In this document: piece by piece, positions 23,501 through 30,188 of the stretch
How the letters are laid out: every line of letters starts with the position of its first letter
Numbering within the stretch: position 1 is the stretch's first letter
Assembly: GCA_002411105.1 (NCBI GenBank)
Contig: DHQX01000029.1
Location: forward strand, 1 to 32,493
DNA from: Christensenella sp. UBA5327
GTDB lineage: Bacteria; Bacillota; Clostridia; Christensenellales; Aristaeellaceae
Reading direction: 5' to 3'
Length of the DNA stretch: 32,493 nucleotides
Position numbers and translations under genes: made by a program
Notes under the pieces: generated by a model
Seen by the model: only the letters and a program-made list of their open reading frames with translations
The model's database searches: none
What the model was told of the DNA's origin: nothing

Positions 23501-23891
23501 GCCTTTTGCTTTTGGTGACAAGGCCTACCGCCCCGCCTTCCATGAGCATAAAGGCGGTCATCTCGTCATTCAGGTTGGCGTCAATGAGCAGGGGGTTGTA
23601 GCCCGCCTGCACCAGCCCCCAGAACACCCCGTACCACTCCTTGCAGGTTTCCAGCTGGAGGGCAACGAACTTGCCCTGGTTTTCCTTGCCGAAAGCGGCG
23701 CTGAGGAAGGCGGCCCAGGAGGCGACCATCCTGTCGTACTGGGCGAAGGTGATGGTTTTTTCCTCATCCCCCTCCAGATAGTGGGCAGCGACGCGGCCGG
23801 GGTTCTCATTGGTGAGGGCATAGATTTTCTCAAGCGTCATATCCCCCCGCAGCGCCTCGCAGCGCCCGGTGATATCGGTGAACAGCTCCAT
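20574..23891 (-). CDS. Three-domain fusion: acyl-activating enzyme, acyl carrier domain, alpha-oxoamine synthase (serine palmitoyltransferase-like)
   Basis: The N-terminal part (about 20-580) is an AMP-forming acyl ligase with GFGMTETA (353-360), YRTGD (429-433) and GRSKDVIINESGENIYPDEI (447-466). Its phosphate loop is altered to TSGTTQTSR (166-174). The middle (about 608-685) is a carrier domain with LGGDSL at 640-645, Ser644 taking phosphopantetheine. The C-terminal part (about 730-1100) is a PLP enzyme of the oxoamine synthase family: NYVGMSG, GTSASGSRLLAG, SGHATN, DEAHSACVIGETGGGVDEYF and MGTLSKGLGTCGGYLAG with the PLP Lys at 949. GVDEYFG and DVDIKMGT resemble serine palmitoyltransferase more than KBL or BioF. 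Expected chemistry is to load an acyl chain and condense it with an amino acid, releasing CO2. AGGAGG is 7 bases before the ATG. The SDR gene lies 28 bases upstream. Confidence 0.9.
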   Translation of the reverse strand: MELFTDITGRCEALRGDMTLEKIYALTNENPGRVAAHYLEGDEEKTITFAQYDRMVASWAAFLSAAFGKENQGKFVALQLETCKEWYGVFWGLVQAGYNPLLIDANLNDEMTAFMLMEGGAVGLVTKSKRPLPDGTLQVTAEALYRAPQAEAPAGTPWGSMVALCTSGTTQTSRIYVYDQVALCEQVLNSDLLHKANPRIVNAQMQRNLAFLPFHHIFGFMVCVMWCNFVGYETVYIKDRAPETILGAMRRFKVNFLCAVPLLANSLSVGLNKKVAKEKAVKRIAFKAMKGISLGLQNIVPRFGMDFARKVLFKSVVSQLLGPDVNCVILGGSHTPREHMRNIAALGYYTVSGFGMTETAITSVETGMNLHTRTSGSVGRPFSSVEYKVESDGKRANTGEMLIRGRSVHTGRLKAGVLQGPDTDQYGWYRTGDIVRLEKGMRMYVEGRSKDVIINESGENIYPDEIEDHFGNLEGVEQYSVLGVRNTGASRVNRLKRRRRISPEYEDITLVLNVSDRYRDDAFLTQLMRQIAQINGRLPVMKKITRVLATPERFQTASGIKVKRLALKDAIENRRIPYRDLDLKSGTQPLGETQPIVNEEAVPQDLGREEIKAKVRRVFSQALDLPAEQITDDAHFINDLGGDSLQVLSVSLKIEELFSVLIPVEEYNQCTSVTALTDIVTAHLKGEPGKAQEGPQGPVTPITRFEDSPEFQAFAIREQALMGAGQENPYFIRHDSALKDISLMDGVPTLNFGSYNYVGMSGRPEIQEAAKAAIEKYGTSASGSRLLAGEKTLYQELEREIAAWKHTEDALVLVSGHATNVTFVGNFCGKNDLILYDALAHNSIDQGCRLSEATVKPFPHDDPAALESILKNQRNKFEKVLIIIEGAYSMDGDIANVPAFVKLKKEYGCFLLVDEAHSACVIGETGGGVDEYFGLKQGDVDIKMGTLSKGLGTCGGYLAGSRSLISYLRYNLPGFVFSVGISPPLAAATLAGVRLLQSDKSIIQSLHHNIETFVRESHKRGLNTCLAGETAIIPILVGSDENAFLLSNLLRHKGVFVPPAVFPAVPKGKARLRFCVVSDHKDEQIVKALDTLVEAAQEAGIALPA

Positions 23892-23919
23892 GTGCGGTCC
23901 TCCTGACAGGTATAGGTCC

Positions 23920-24744
23920 TCAGACCTTGTAATATTTGGAAAGAAGGTGAAGAAACAGCCGCCCCGGCAGGATATCGTGCAGGATCACAGCGGCGTGCTG
24001 GCTGAAGGAGGCCACCCTTAGCCGCAGGGGCAGTTTGCGGCGGGAAAGGGCGTTTGCCACCTTTTGCCCCAGGCGGGCGGGGTCAAGCCCCTGGCCCTCG
24101 TCCCGGGCGATGACAGCGCAGACCCGGTCCAGGCTCTTTTGATAGGCCGGGCTCACCCCTTCACATCGGGCGCGGTATTTGGCGGCGCCCCCCTGGTGAT
24201 CCCCCGGCTCCACCAGCATCACCTGTATGCCCTTGTCACGGTTTTCCATCAGCAGGCACTCACAAAAGCCCTCCAGCGCGTGCTTGGCGGCCACATAGGC
24301 CCCCTGAAAGGGGGTGGGCATGAGGCCGTTGATGGAAGAAAAGGCAACCACTTTGCCCCCGCCGGCACTGATCATCAGCGGCAACACCCCGCGCACCAGG
24401 CGCAGGGTGCCCATGAGGCATACATCCAGCACCGAGCGCATGTGTTCATCGCTGTACTGGGCGGCGGGGCCCAGGGTGAGGATGCCCGCGGCGCAGACCA
24501 GCGCCTGGGGCGTGCCCGTGTGGCTGAGGGCGCTGTCAATAAACGCGTCCACGCTGGCCTGGTCAGTGACATCAAGGGGCAGGCGCAAGAGGGCGCGCTC
24601 ATCAGGCTTGCCCGCCTCAGCAAAAGAGCGGGCGCCTGCCACCACCAGCCATCCGGCGCTCAAGAGCGCTTCCGCCGTGGCCTTTCCCAAGCCGCTGGAA
24701 GCGCCCGTGATCCAGACCACTGGGCGGGTTGTCGTGTGTGCCAT
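23920..24744 (-). CDS. Short-chain dehydrogenase/reductase, possible 3-ketosphinganine-type reductase
   Basis: This 274-residue classical SDR reduces a ketone with NAD(P)H. Cofactor motif TGASSGLGKAT is at about residues 14-24, CAAGIL near 88, the catalytic Ser in VVAFSSINGL near 135, and Tyr/Lys in GAYVAAKHALEGF near 148-160. The C-terminal extension beyond the core ends in a hydrophobic-amphipathic stretch (VILHDILPGRLFLHLLSKYY), which suggests membrane contact, as in enzymes acting on long-chain lipids. It is the first gene of the operon with the acyl-AMP ligase/carrier/oxoamine synthase fusion, so the likely substrate is the beta-keto amine made by that fusion. A general 3-oxoacyl reductase role cannot be excluded. 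GGAGG lies about 4 bases before the ATG. Confidence 0.9.
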   Translation of the reverse strand: MAHTTTRPVVWITGASSGLGKATAEALLSAGWLVVAGARSFAEAGKPDERALLRLPLDVTDQASVDAFIDSALSHTGTPQALVCAAGILTLGPAAQYSDEHMRSVLDVCLMGTLRLVRGVLPLMISAGGGKVVAFSSINGLMPTPFQGAYVAAKHALEGFCECLLMENRDKGIQVMLVEPGDHQGGAAKYRARCEGVSPAYQKSLDRVCAVIARDEGQGLDPARLGQKVANALSRRKLPLRLRVASFSQHAAVILHDILPGRLFLHLLSKYYKV

Positions 24745-24783
24745 CTGCCCTCCGGGCGCAAAAGCGCCAGCGCATGCTCAATC

Positions 24784-24829
24784 CTTTCCCGGATGGGAAA
24801 GTATGCACAGTTTAATCCATTTTGTCCAA
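24784..24829 (-). promoter_or_regulatory. Promoter of the SDR/oxoamine synthase operon with an inverted repeat over the -10
   Basis: The minus strand has TTGGAC (24824-24829), 18 bases, CATACT (24800-24805). The inverted repeat CTTTCCC-GGAT-GGGAAAG (24784-24801) begins at the -10 and covers the predicted transcription start, the place expected for an operator. It ends about 40 bases upstream of the SDR start codon. Confidence 0.5.
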
Positions 24830-24927
24830 TTACACAAGCCGAGGGGCCTGGGCGTGGAGAAAGAACCGGAATAGTACCAAGCGGGGCTGATTCAACTGCT
24901 GGTTGGGCGGGGACAAGCAGCGCGTCA

Positions 24928-24956
24928 TTGTGTTTGGAACAGAGAGATTTTACAAT
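24928..24956 (+). promoter_or_regulatory. Promoter of the XRE-TPR regulator gene
   Basis: TTGTGT (24928-24933), 17 bases, then TACAAT (24951-24956), with the start codon 27 bases further on. It is divergent from the SDR operon promoter about 100 bases away. Confidence 0.5.
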
Positions 24957-24983
24957 GGGCACATCACAGGAAGGAGACAGGAC

Positions 24984-26003
24984 ATGAACGACATGGGAAA
25001 ACAGATCCGCGCGCTGCGGCTGAAGAAGAACCTCACCCAGGAAGATTTGGCGGGCAGGCTGCTGGTCACCCCCCAGGCGGTGAGCAAGTGGGAGAACGGC
25101 CAGACGTTGCCGGACACCGCGCTGCTGCCGGGGCTCAGCGCCCAGCTGGGGGTGAGCATTGATGAGTTGTTTGAACTGACCGATGACCTTCATTTAGAGC
25201 GCATCCAGCACATGCTGGATGACACGGCGCCCCTTGGCCAGCAGGCGGTGGACTATGCTCAGGGCTTTCTGGAGGGCAAGCTGCAAGGCGAGGCCACCCG
25301 CGCCCGGGCGCTGTCCATGCTGGCCCAGCTGTATGCCCACCGTGCCCAGGATATGCAGGGAAGGGCCAAGGACTATGCCCTCCAAGCGCTGGAAATTGAC
25401 CCCACCAACAAGGAAAACCACGGTGCGCTGGGCAGCGCATGGCGGGGTATTCTCACCGATTGGTGCTGTGCCAACCACCGGGAGCAGATTGATTATTATA
25501 AGGGTTTCGTGAAAAAACATCCGGGCTACCGCAGCGGTTACCTGTATCTGATGGATTTCCTGATGGCAGACCGCCGCCTGGCAGAGGCCCGGGAGGTGCT
25601 GCGGGAGATGGAGAGCAGGCATCCGGGCTATCTGGTGCCCTGGTACGAGGGGCTGATCGCATTTTTTGATGGTGATAAAAAGGCCGCCAGGGCAGCCTGG
25701 GACAGGATGTTGGGGGAGCACCCTGAGGAATGGCTGGTGCATTTATGCTACGCTGATGGCATGGTGTGGCTTGACGATGGCGAGGGCGCGGTCAGGCACT
25801 ATGAGAAAGCCACAGCGCTTCAACCCCGCCCCCGCTATATGGATGCCTATGATTCCATCGCCCAGCTGGCGCTGATACAGGGCGACAAAAAAGCGGCCAT
25901 CGCCGCTTATGAAAAGGCCCTGGGCATTCTGGAAACAGAGTGGCAGCTGGGCGACACCCAAATGGCAGAGGATATCCGCCGTAAAATCGCCGACTTACAA
26001 TAA
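24984..26003 (+). CDS. XRE-family regulator with TPR domain
   Basis: This 339-residue cytoplasmic protein has an N-terminal helix-turn-helix of the XRE/Cro type (MGKQIRALRLKKNLTQEDLA, then PQAVSKWENGQTLPDTALLP, about residues 4-65). The rest is helical with tetratricopeptide-like units (ALQALEIDPTNKENHGALGS; AVRHYEKATALQPRPRYMDA; AIAAYEKALGILETEW). The build resembles RRNPP-type peptide sensors and the common Clostridial HTH-TPR regulators. AAGGAG is 7 bases before the ATG at 24984. A longer frame from 24903 has no ribosome site. It is divergent from the SDR/oxoamine synthase operon, so it is the natural candidate for its regulator, but this is inference. Confidence 0.87.
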   Translation: MNDMGKQIRALRLKKNLTQEDLAGRLLVTPQAVSKWENGQTLPDTALLPGLSAQLGVSIDELFELTDDLHLERIQHMLDDTAPLGQQAVDYAQGFLEGKLQGEATRARALSMLAQLYAHRAQDMQGRAKDYALQALEIDPTNKENHGALGSAWRGILTDWCCANHREQIDYYKGFVKKHPGYRSGYLYLMDFLMADRRLAEAREVLREMESRHPGYLVPWYEGLIAFFDGDKKAARAAWDRMLGEHPEEWLVHLCYADGMVWLDDGEGAVRHYEKATALQPRPRYMDAYDSIAQLALIQGDKKAAIAAYEKALGILETEWQLGDTQMAEDIRRKIADLQ

Positions 26004-26018
26004 CTGTATAACAAAATC

Positions 26019-26047
26019 GGCACCGGGATAATGCTCGGTGCCTTTTT
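26019..26047 (+). terminator. Rho-independent terminator of the XRE-TPR gene
   Basis: The stem GGCACCG (26019-26025) pairs with CGGTGCC (26036-26042) over a 10-base loop, followed directly by TTTTT (26043-26047). It lies 15 bases after the stop codon. Confidence 0.88.
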
Positions 26048-26049
26048 CA

Positions 26050-26065
26050 TGTTTCACGTGAAACA
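26050..26065. promoter_or_regulatory. parS: parS site (perfect ParB-binding palindrome)
   Basis: TGTTTCACGTGAAACA is a perfect 16-base palindrome, identical to the bacterial parS consensus bound by ParB/Spo0J for chromosome segregation. It stands between a terminator and repeat copy 4, outside any gene. Such sites cluster around the replication origin. Confidence 0.93.
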
Positions 26066-26067
26066 TT

Positions 26068-26110
26068 TTACTAAAGTTTTAGGGGTCTGGGGGCTTTTTC
26101 AAAAGCCCCC
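26068..26110 (+). repeat. Dispersed palindromic element, copy 4
   Basis: TTACTAAAGTTTTAGGGGTC leads through T-G into a perfect 10-bp hairpin (GGGGGCTTTT at 26089-26098 and complement at 26101-26110). The arm and linker closely match copy 3 (AAAGTTCTAAGGGGGTCT). It lies between two convergent genes, 30 bases beyond the ABC exporter stop. Confidence 0.7.
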
Positions 26111-26139
26111 GGCGGCCTCCCTATCCCTGTCCAATCCCA

Positions 26140-27984
26140 TTAAGTCTCCTCAAACTGGCTCTCATACAGCGCCTTATACCTGCCGCCTTTGGCGATCAGG
26201 TCATCGTGGCTGCCCATCTCCTGAATGTTGCCGTCGTGCATCACCAGGATGAGGTCGGCCTCCTTGATGGTGGAGAGGCGATGGGCGATGACAAAGCTGG
26301 TGCGGCCCTGCATGAGGAAGCTCATGGCATCCTGGATGCGCTTTTCAGTGAGGGTATCCACGTTGCTGGTGGCCTCGTCCAAAATAAGCAAGGGCTTGTC
26401 AGCCAGCACCGCCCGGGCGATGGTGAGCAGCTGCTTTTGACCGGCTGAGATGTTGTCGGCTTCCTCGTTGATCACCATGTCATAGCCGCCTGGCAGGGCG
26501 CGGATGAAGTGGTCGGCGTGGGCGTGTTTGGCAGCCTGGATCACTTCCTCGTCTGTGGCCTCAGGCCTCCCGTAGCGGATGTTCTCCATGATGGAGCCGG
26601 AGAACAGCCAGGTGTCCTGCAGCACCATGCCAAAGGGCTTGCGCGCCTCCTGGCGGGAAAAACCGCGCAGATCCTTGCCGTCCAGCGTGATGGATCCCCC
26701 CTGGGGGTCATAAAAGCGCATGAGGAGCTTGACCAGCGTGGTTTTGCCCGAGCCGGTCTCGCCCACAATGGCGCAGGTTTGCCCGGGCTGCACACAGACC
26801 GAGAAGCCCTTGATGACAGGCTTTGCAGGGTCATAGCCAAACACCAGGTCCTCAAAGCACACCCGGCCCACAACCTCGCCTATCACCGGGCTGTTCTCAG
26901 GTTCAATCTCCTCTTCCTCATCCAGAAAGGCGAAAACCCGCTCAGCGGCTGCCGCCATGGTCTGCACCTGGCCCACCACCTGGGCCATCTGGGAGAGGGG
27001 CTGGGTAAAGCTGCGCACATACTGGATGAAGGCCAGGATATCGCCCACGGCGATGCGCCCGGCGGCCGCCTGGGCCGCGCCCAGCACCACCACCAGGAGG
27101 TAGGCCAGGTTTGAGAACACCTGCATGATGGGCTGCATGAGGCCGGACAAAAACTGGCTCTTCCAGTTGCTGTTGTACAGGCGCTCGCTCTTCTCCTCAA
27201 AGCTTGCCACGGAGGCTTCCTCCTGCCGGAAGGCCTGCACCACCTCATGCCCGGCGTAGGATTCCTCCACCTGCCCTGAGATATCCCCCAGCAGCTCCTG
27301 CTGGGCGCGGAAAAACTTCTGGGATTTTTTGAAGATGAGGCCGATCAGGAGTGTGGACAGCGGCACCACCAGCACCACCACCAGGGTTAAAAGGGGGCTG
27401 ATGGTGAGCATCATCACGGCGACGCCGATCACCGTGGCGATGCCGGAGAGCACCTCGGTAAACACGGTGTTGATGTGCTGGGCCACGGAGTCCACATCGT
27501 TGGTCACCCGGGAGAGCACATCCCCCACGGTGCTTTTTTCGTAGTAGCCCAGGGGCACCCGGTGGATTTTCTCGCCAATGTCCTGGCGCATTGTGCGGGC
27601 CAGCTTGTTGCCCGCGTCTGTGCCCAGGCGGTACATGATGTGGGAAAACAGGGTGCTGATCAGGTACAGCCCCATGAGCAGCAGAAGGGTTTTGGCGATG
27701 GCGGCAAAGTCGATGCTGCCGGTGCCCTGCACCTTGCGCATGACCCCGGTGAAGATCTCGGTGGTGGCGTTGCCCAGCACCTTGGGGCCAAAGATGGTGA
27801 TGGCGGCGCTGAGGGCTGAGAGCAGGGCGGCGGCGCGCAGCTGCCAGCGCCAGGGGCTGAGGGTTTTCATCAGCCTGCGCATGCTGCCCTTGAAGTCTTT
27901 CGCCTTTTCCACAGCGCCCATGCCGCGATGGCCGCGGCCCGGGCCACCGCCTGGGCGGCGTTCCTGCTTGCGGTTCTCACTCAT
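26140..27984 (-). CDS. ABC exporter half-transporter (membrane and ATPase domains fused), second subunit
   Basis: This 614-residue protein has a basic, Gly/Arg-rich N-terminal tail (ERRPGGGPGRGHRGMG), six membrane helices (about 50-340) and an ATPase domain (about 370-610). The ATPase shows Walker A GETGSGKTT, the signature NISAGQKQLL, Walker B LLILDEATSNVD with the catalytic Glu, and the switch His in VIAHRLST. The type is multidrug/lipid exporter. It starts inside the upstream ABC gene (8-base overlap, ATGAGTGA), so both halves are made together and form a heterodimer. This half carries the complete catalytic motifs. The substrate is unknown. Confidence 0.94.
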   Translation of the reverse strand: MSENRKQERRPGGGPGRGHRGMGAVEKAKDFKGSMRRLMKTLSPWRWQLRAAALLSALSAAITIFGPKVLGNATTEIFTGVMRKVQGTGSIDFAAIAKTLLLLMGLYLISTLFSHIMYRLGTDAGNKLARTMRQDIGEKIHRVPLGYYEKSTVGDVLSRVTNDVDSVAQHINTVFTEVLSGIATVIGVAVMMLTISPLLTLVVVLVVPLSTLLIGLIFKKSQKFFRAQQELLGDISGQVEESYAGHEVVQAFRQEEASVASFEEKSERLYNSNWKSQFLSGLMQPIMQVFSNLAYLLVVVLGAAQAAAGRIAVGDILAFIQYVRSFTQPLSQMAQVVGQVQTMAAAAERVFAFLDEEEEIEPENSPVIGEVVGRVCFEDLVFGYDPAKPVIKGFSVCVQPGQTCAIVGETGSGKTTLVKLLMRFYDPQGGSITLDGKDLRGFSRQEARKPFGMVLQDTWLFSGSIMENIRYGRPEATDEEVIQAAKHAHADHFIRALPGGYDMVINEEADNISAGQKQLLTIARAVLADKPLLILDEATSNVDTLTEKRIQDAMSFLMQGRTSFVIAHRLSTIKEADLILVMHDGNIQEMGSHDDLIAKGGRYKALYESQFEET

Positions 27985-30142
27985 GGCGCATCCCTCCCTT
28001 CATCGCCAGGTCGCTTTCTGACAGCTGGCTCCTGGCAATCTCCTGATAGGCGTGGCAGGAGGTCATCAACTCCTCATGGCTGCCCTCGCCCACCAGGCGG
28101 CCGTCATCCAGCACCAGGATGCGGTCAGCCTGCATCACCGTGGCGATGCGCTGGGCCACGATCAGCACCGTGGTGTCAGCAAACGCCGTGCGCAGCGCCC
28201 TTCTCACCGCCAGGTCAGTGCGGTAGTCCAGGGCGGAGAAGGAGTCGTCAAACAGCAGCACCCGGGGCTTGGCCGCCAGGGCCCGGGCGATGGACAGGCG
28301 CTGCTTCTGCCCGCCTGAGACATTGCTGCCCCCCTGGGCGATGTCGCTTTGATAACGCCCTTCCTTCTCCTGGATGAAAGCCTCCGCCTGGGCCAGGCGG
28401 GCGGCCTCTTCCAGGGCGCTGTCTGGCATGTCAGGGTTTGAAAAGGCGATGTTGGAGGCAATGGTGCCGGAGAAAAGAGCGGCCTGCTGGGGCACATAGC
28501 CAATCTGATGGCGCAGGTCAGCAAGCGAAAGCTCCCTGATATCAGTGCCGTCAAGGGTGATGCGCCCGAGTGTGGGGTCAAAAAACCGGGGGATCATCCT
28601 CAGCAGCGTGGATTTGCCGGTGCCGGTGGCGCCGATGACGGCTGCGGTCTCCCCCGGACGGATGGTGAAGGAGAGGTCATGCAGCACCTCCTCATGGGAG
28701 CCGGGGTAGCTGAAGGACACCTGTTCAAAGGCGATCTCCCCCTGGACTGGCTTGACAAGCGCGCGGGGGGATGCGGGGCTTAAGATGGTGGCGTGGGTGT
28801 CCAGCACCTCGCTCACCCGCTGGGCGGCCACCTCGGCCCTTGGCAGCATGATGGTGGACATCATGGTGATCATCATGAAGGACATGATGATGAGCATGGC
28901 GTAGGAGATGAAGGCGATCATGTTGCCCACCTGCATGCGCCCGGCGTCGATGCCCTGGGCGCCAAACCACACGATCATCACCGACACGCTGTTCATCACC
29001 AGGAACATCAGCGGCATCACATAGCTAAATGACCGGTTGATGAAGCGGTAGACGCCGGTCAGGTCATCGTTGGCCTTGGCAAAGCGTTTGGTCTCGTGTG
29101 ACTGCCTGGAAAAGGCGCGGATGACCGGCACGCCGGTCAGGTTCTCCCGGGCCACCAGGTTCATCCGGTCGATGAGCTTTTGCAGCGCCTTGAACTTGGG
29201 CGTCACCACCCCAGCGGTGACGATGACCAGCAGCGCCATGGCGCCCACCGCCACCATGACGATCCAGCCCAGGCCGGTTTGCACCCGGGTCACCCGCCAG
29301 ATGCCGCCAATGGCCAGGAGGGGCGCGTAGAGCATCATGCGCAGCATCATCACCGAGGTCTGCTGGATCTGGGTGATGTCATTGGTGCTTCTGGTGATGA
29401 GGGAGGCGGTGGAGAACTTGTCGATCTCCGCCGCCGAATAGGACAACACCCGGCGGTACACCCGGGCGCGCAGATCCCGCCCGATGCGGGCGGCAGCGCG
29501 GCTGGAGACGAAGTTGGCCCCCAGGGCCGCCAGGCCCAAAAGGGCGGTGATGCCCAGCATCAAAAGCCCCTGCCGCCAGAGGTATCCGGTGCGCAGCGCG
29601 TCCAGGTCAATGCCCTGGGCGGCGTAATCCGCTCTCACAAACTGGATGGCCAGCTGCCGGGCCACCTGGTCGCTCAGGCCGCCCTGGGCGGCCATCATCT
29701 CCTCCTCCATCCGGGTGAGGGCGGTCTCCCGGTTCAGCAGCCCTGCGCGCAGGGCTGGCAGGGCTGCCCTGGCTTCCGGCGGCGCCTGGCTGGAGGTGAG
29801 CATGGCCATCATCGCCATGGGCGTGGTGAGAGCTTCCTCCAGGGCCTGCCTGTCCGCCTGGCTGAGGGCTTTGTTCAGGGTGAATACGGCGCCCGCGGGC
29901 TGATAGGAACGCGCCAGCAGCGCCTGCCCGCTGTCATCCAGCAGCATGTTCAGGTCATCCACCGCCTGGGCGGACAGGCTGTCCGCCACGGGGGAAATAA
30001 TGCCGCCCTGCTGCACGCCCACATCCACCAGGGAGGAGGTGTAGGCCGGCAGCGTCAGCGCGCAGGCAGCCTGAATGGCCAGCAGCAGCGTGATGAGCAC
30101 CATGCTGCGCCACACAGGCTTTAAGAAACCAAAGATTTTCAA
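27977..30142 (-). CDS. ABC exporter half-transporter, first subunit (degenerate catalytic site)
   Basis: This 721-residue membrane-ATPase fusion is about 100 residues longer than its partner. The extra length lies between helix 1 and helix 2 (about residues 40-185), a hydrophilic, Ala/Leu-rich outside loop common in Clostridial members. The ATPase domain has Walker A GATGTGKST, signature VSGGQKQRLSIARAL and Walker B VLLFDDSFSALD, where the catalytic Glu after the Walker B Asp is replaced by Asp. The switch residue is Gln (VAQRIAT) instead of His. This is the non-hydrolysing site of an asymmetric heterodimer. The start appears to be TTG at 30142, with GAGG 8 bases upstream. parS at 30167 lies just upstream. 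Confidence 0.93.
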   Translation of the reverse strand: MKIFGFLKPVWRSMVLITLLLAIQAACALTLPAYTSSLVDVGVQQGGIISPVADSLSAQAVDDLNMLLDDSGQALLARSYQPAGAVFTLNKALSQADRQALEEALTTPMAMMAMLTSSQAPPEARAALPALRAGLLNRETALTRMEEEMMAAQGGLSDQVARQLAIQFVRADYAAQGIDLDALRTGYLWRQGLLMLGITALLGLAALGANFVSSRAAARIGRDLRARVYRRVLSYSAAEIDKFSTASLITRSTNDITQIQQTSVMMLRMMLYAPLLAIGGIWRVTRVQTGLGWIVMVAVGAMALLVIVTAGVVTPKFKALQKLIDRMNLVARENLTGVPVIRAFSRQSHETKRFAKANDDLTGVYRFINRSFSYVMPLMFLVMNSVSVMIVWFGAQGIDAGRMQVGNMIAFISYAMLIIMSFMMITMMSTIMLPRAEVAAQRVSEVLDTHATILSPASPRALVKPVQGEIAFEQVSFSYPGSHEEVLHDLSFTIRPGETAAVIGATGTGKSTLLRMIPRFFDPTLGRITLDGTDIRELSLADLRHQIGYVPQQAALFSGTIASNIAFSNPDMPDSALEEAARLAQAEAFIQEKEGRYQSDIAQGGSNVSGGQKQRLSIARALAAKPRVLLFDDSFSALDYRTDLAVRRALRTAFADTTVLIVAQRIATVMQADRILVLDDGRLVGEGSHEELMTSCHAYQEIARSQLSESDLAMKGGMRHE

Positions 30143-30166
30143 TACCTTATCCTCATGCTATCAAAA

Positions 30167-30182
30167 TGTTTCACGTGGAACA
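30167..30182. promoter_or_regulatory. parS: parS site (ParB-binding palindrome, one-base variant)
   Basis: TGTTTCACGTGGAACA is a 16-base site matching the parS consensus TGTTNCACGTGAAACA on the opposite strand. It lies in the 46-base gap between the CorC-type gene and the ABC exporter start, 4.1 kb from the other parS. Confidence 0.9.
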
Positions 30183-30188
30183 ATCGCC

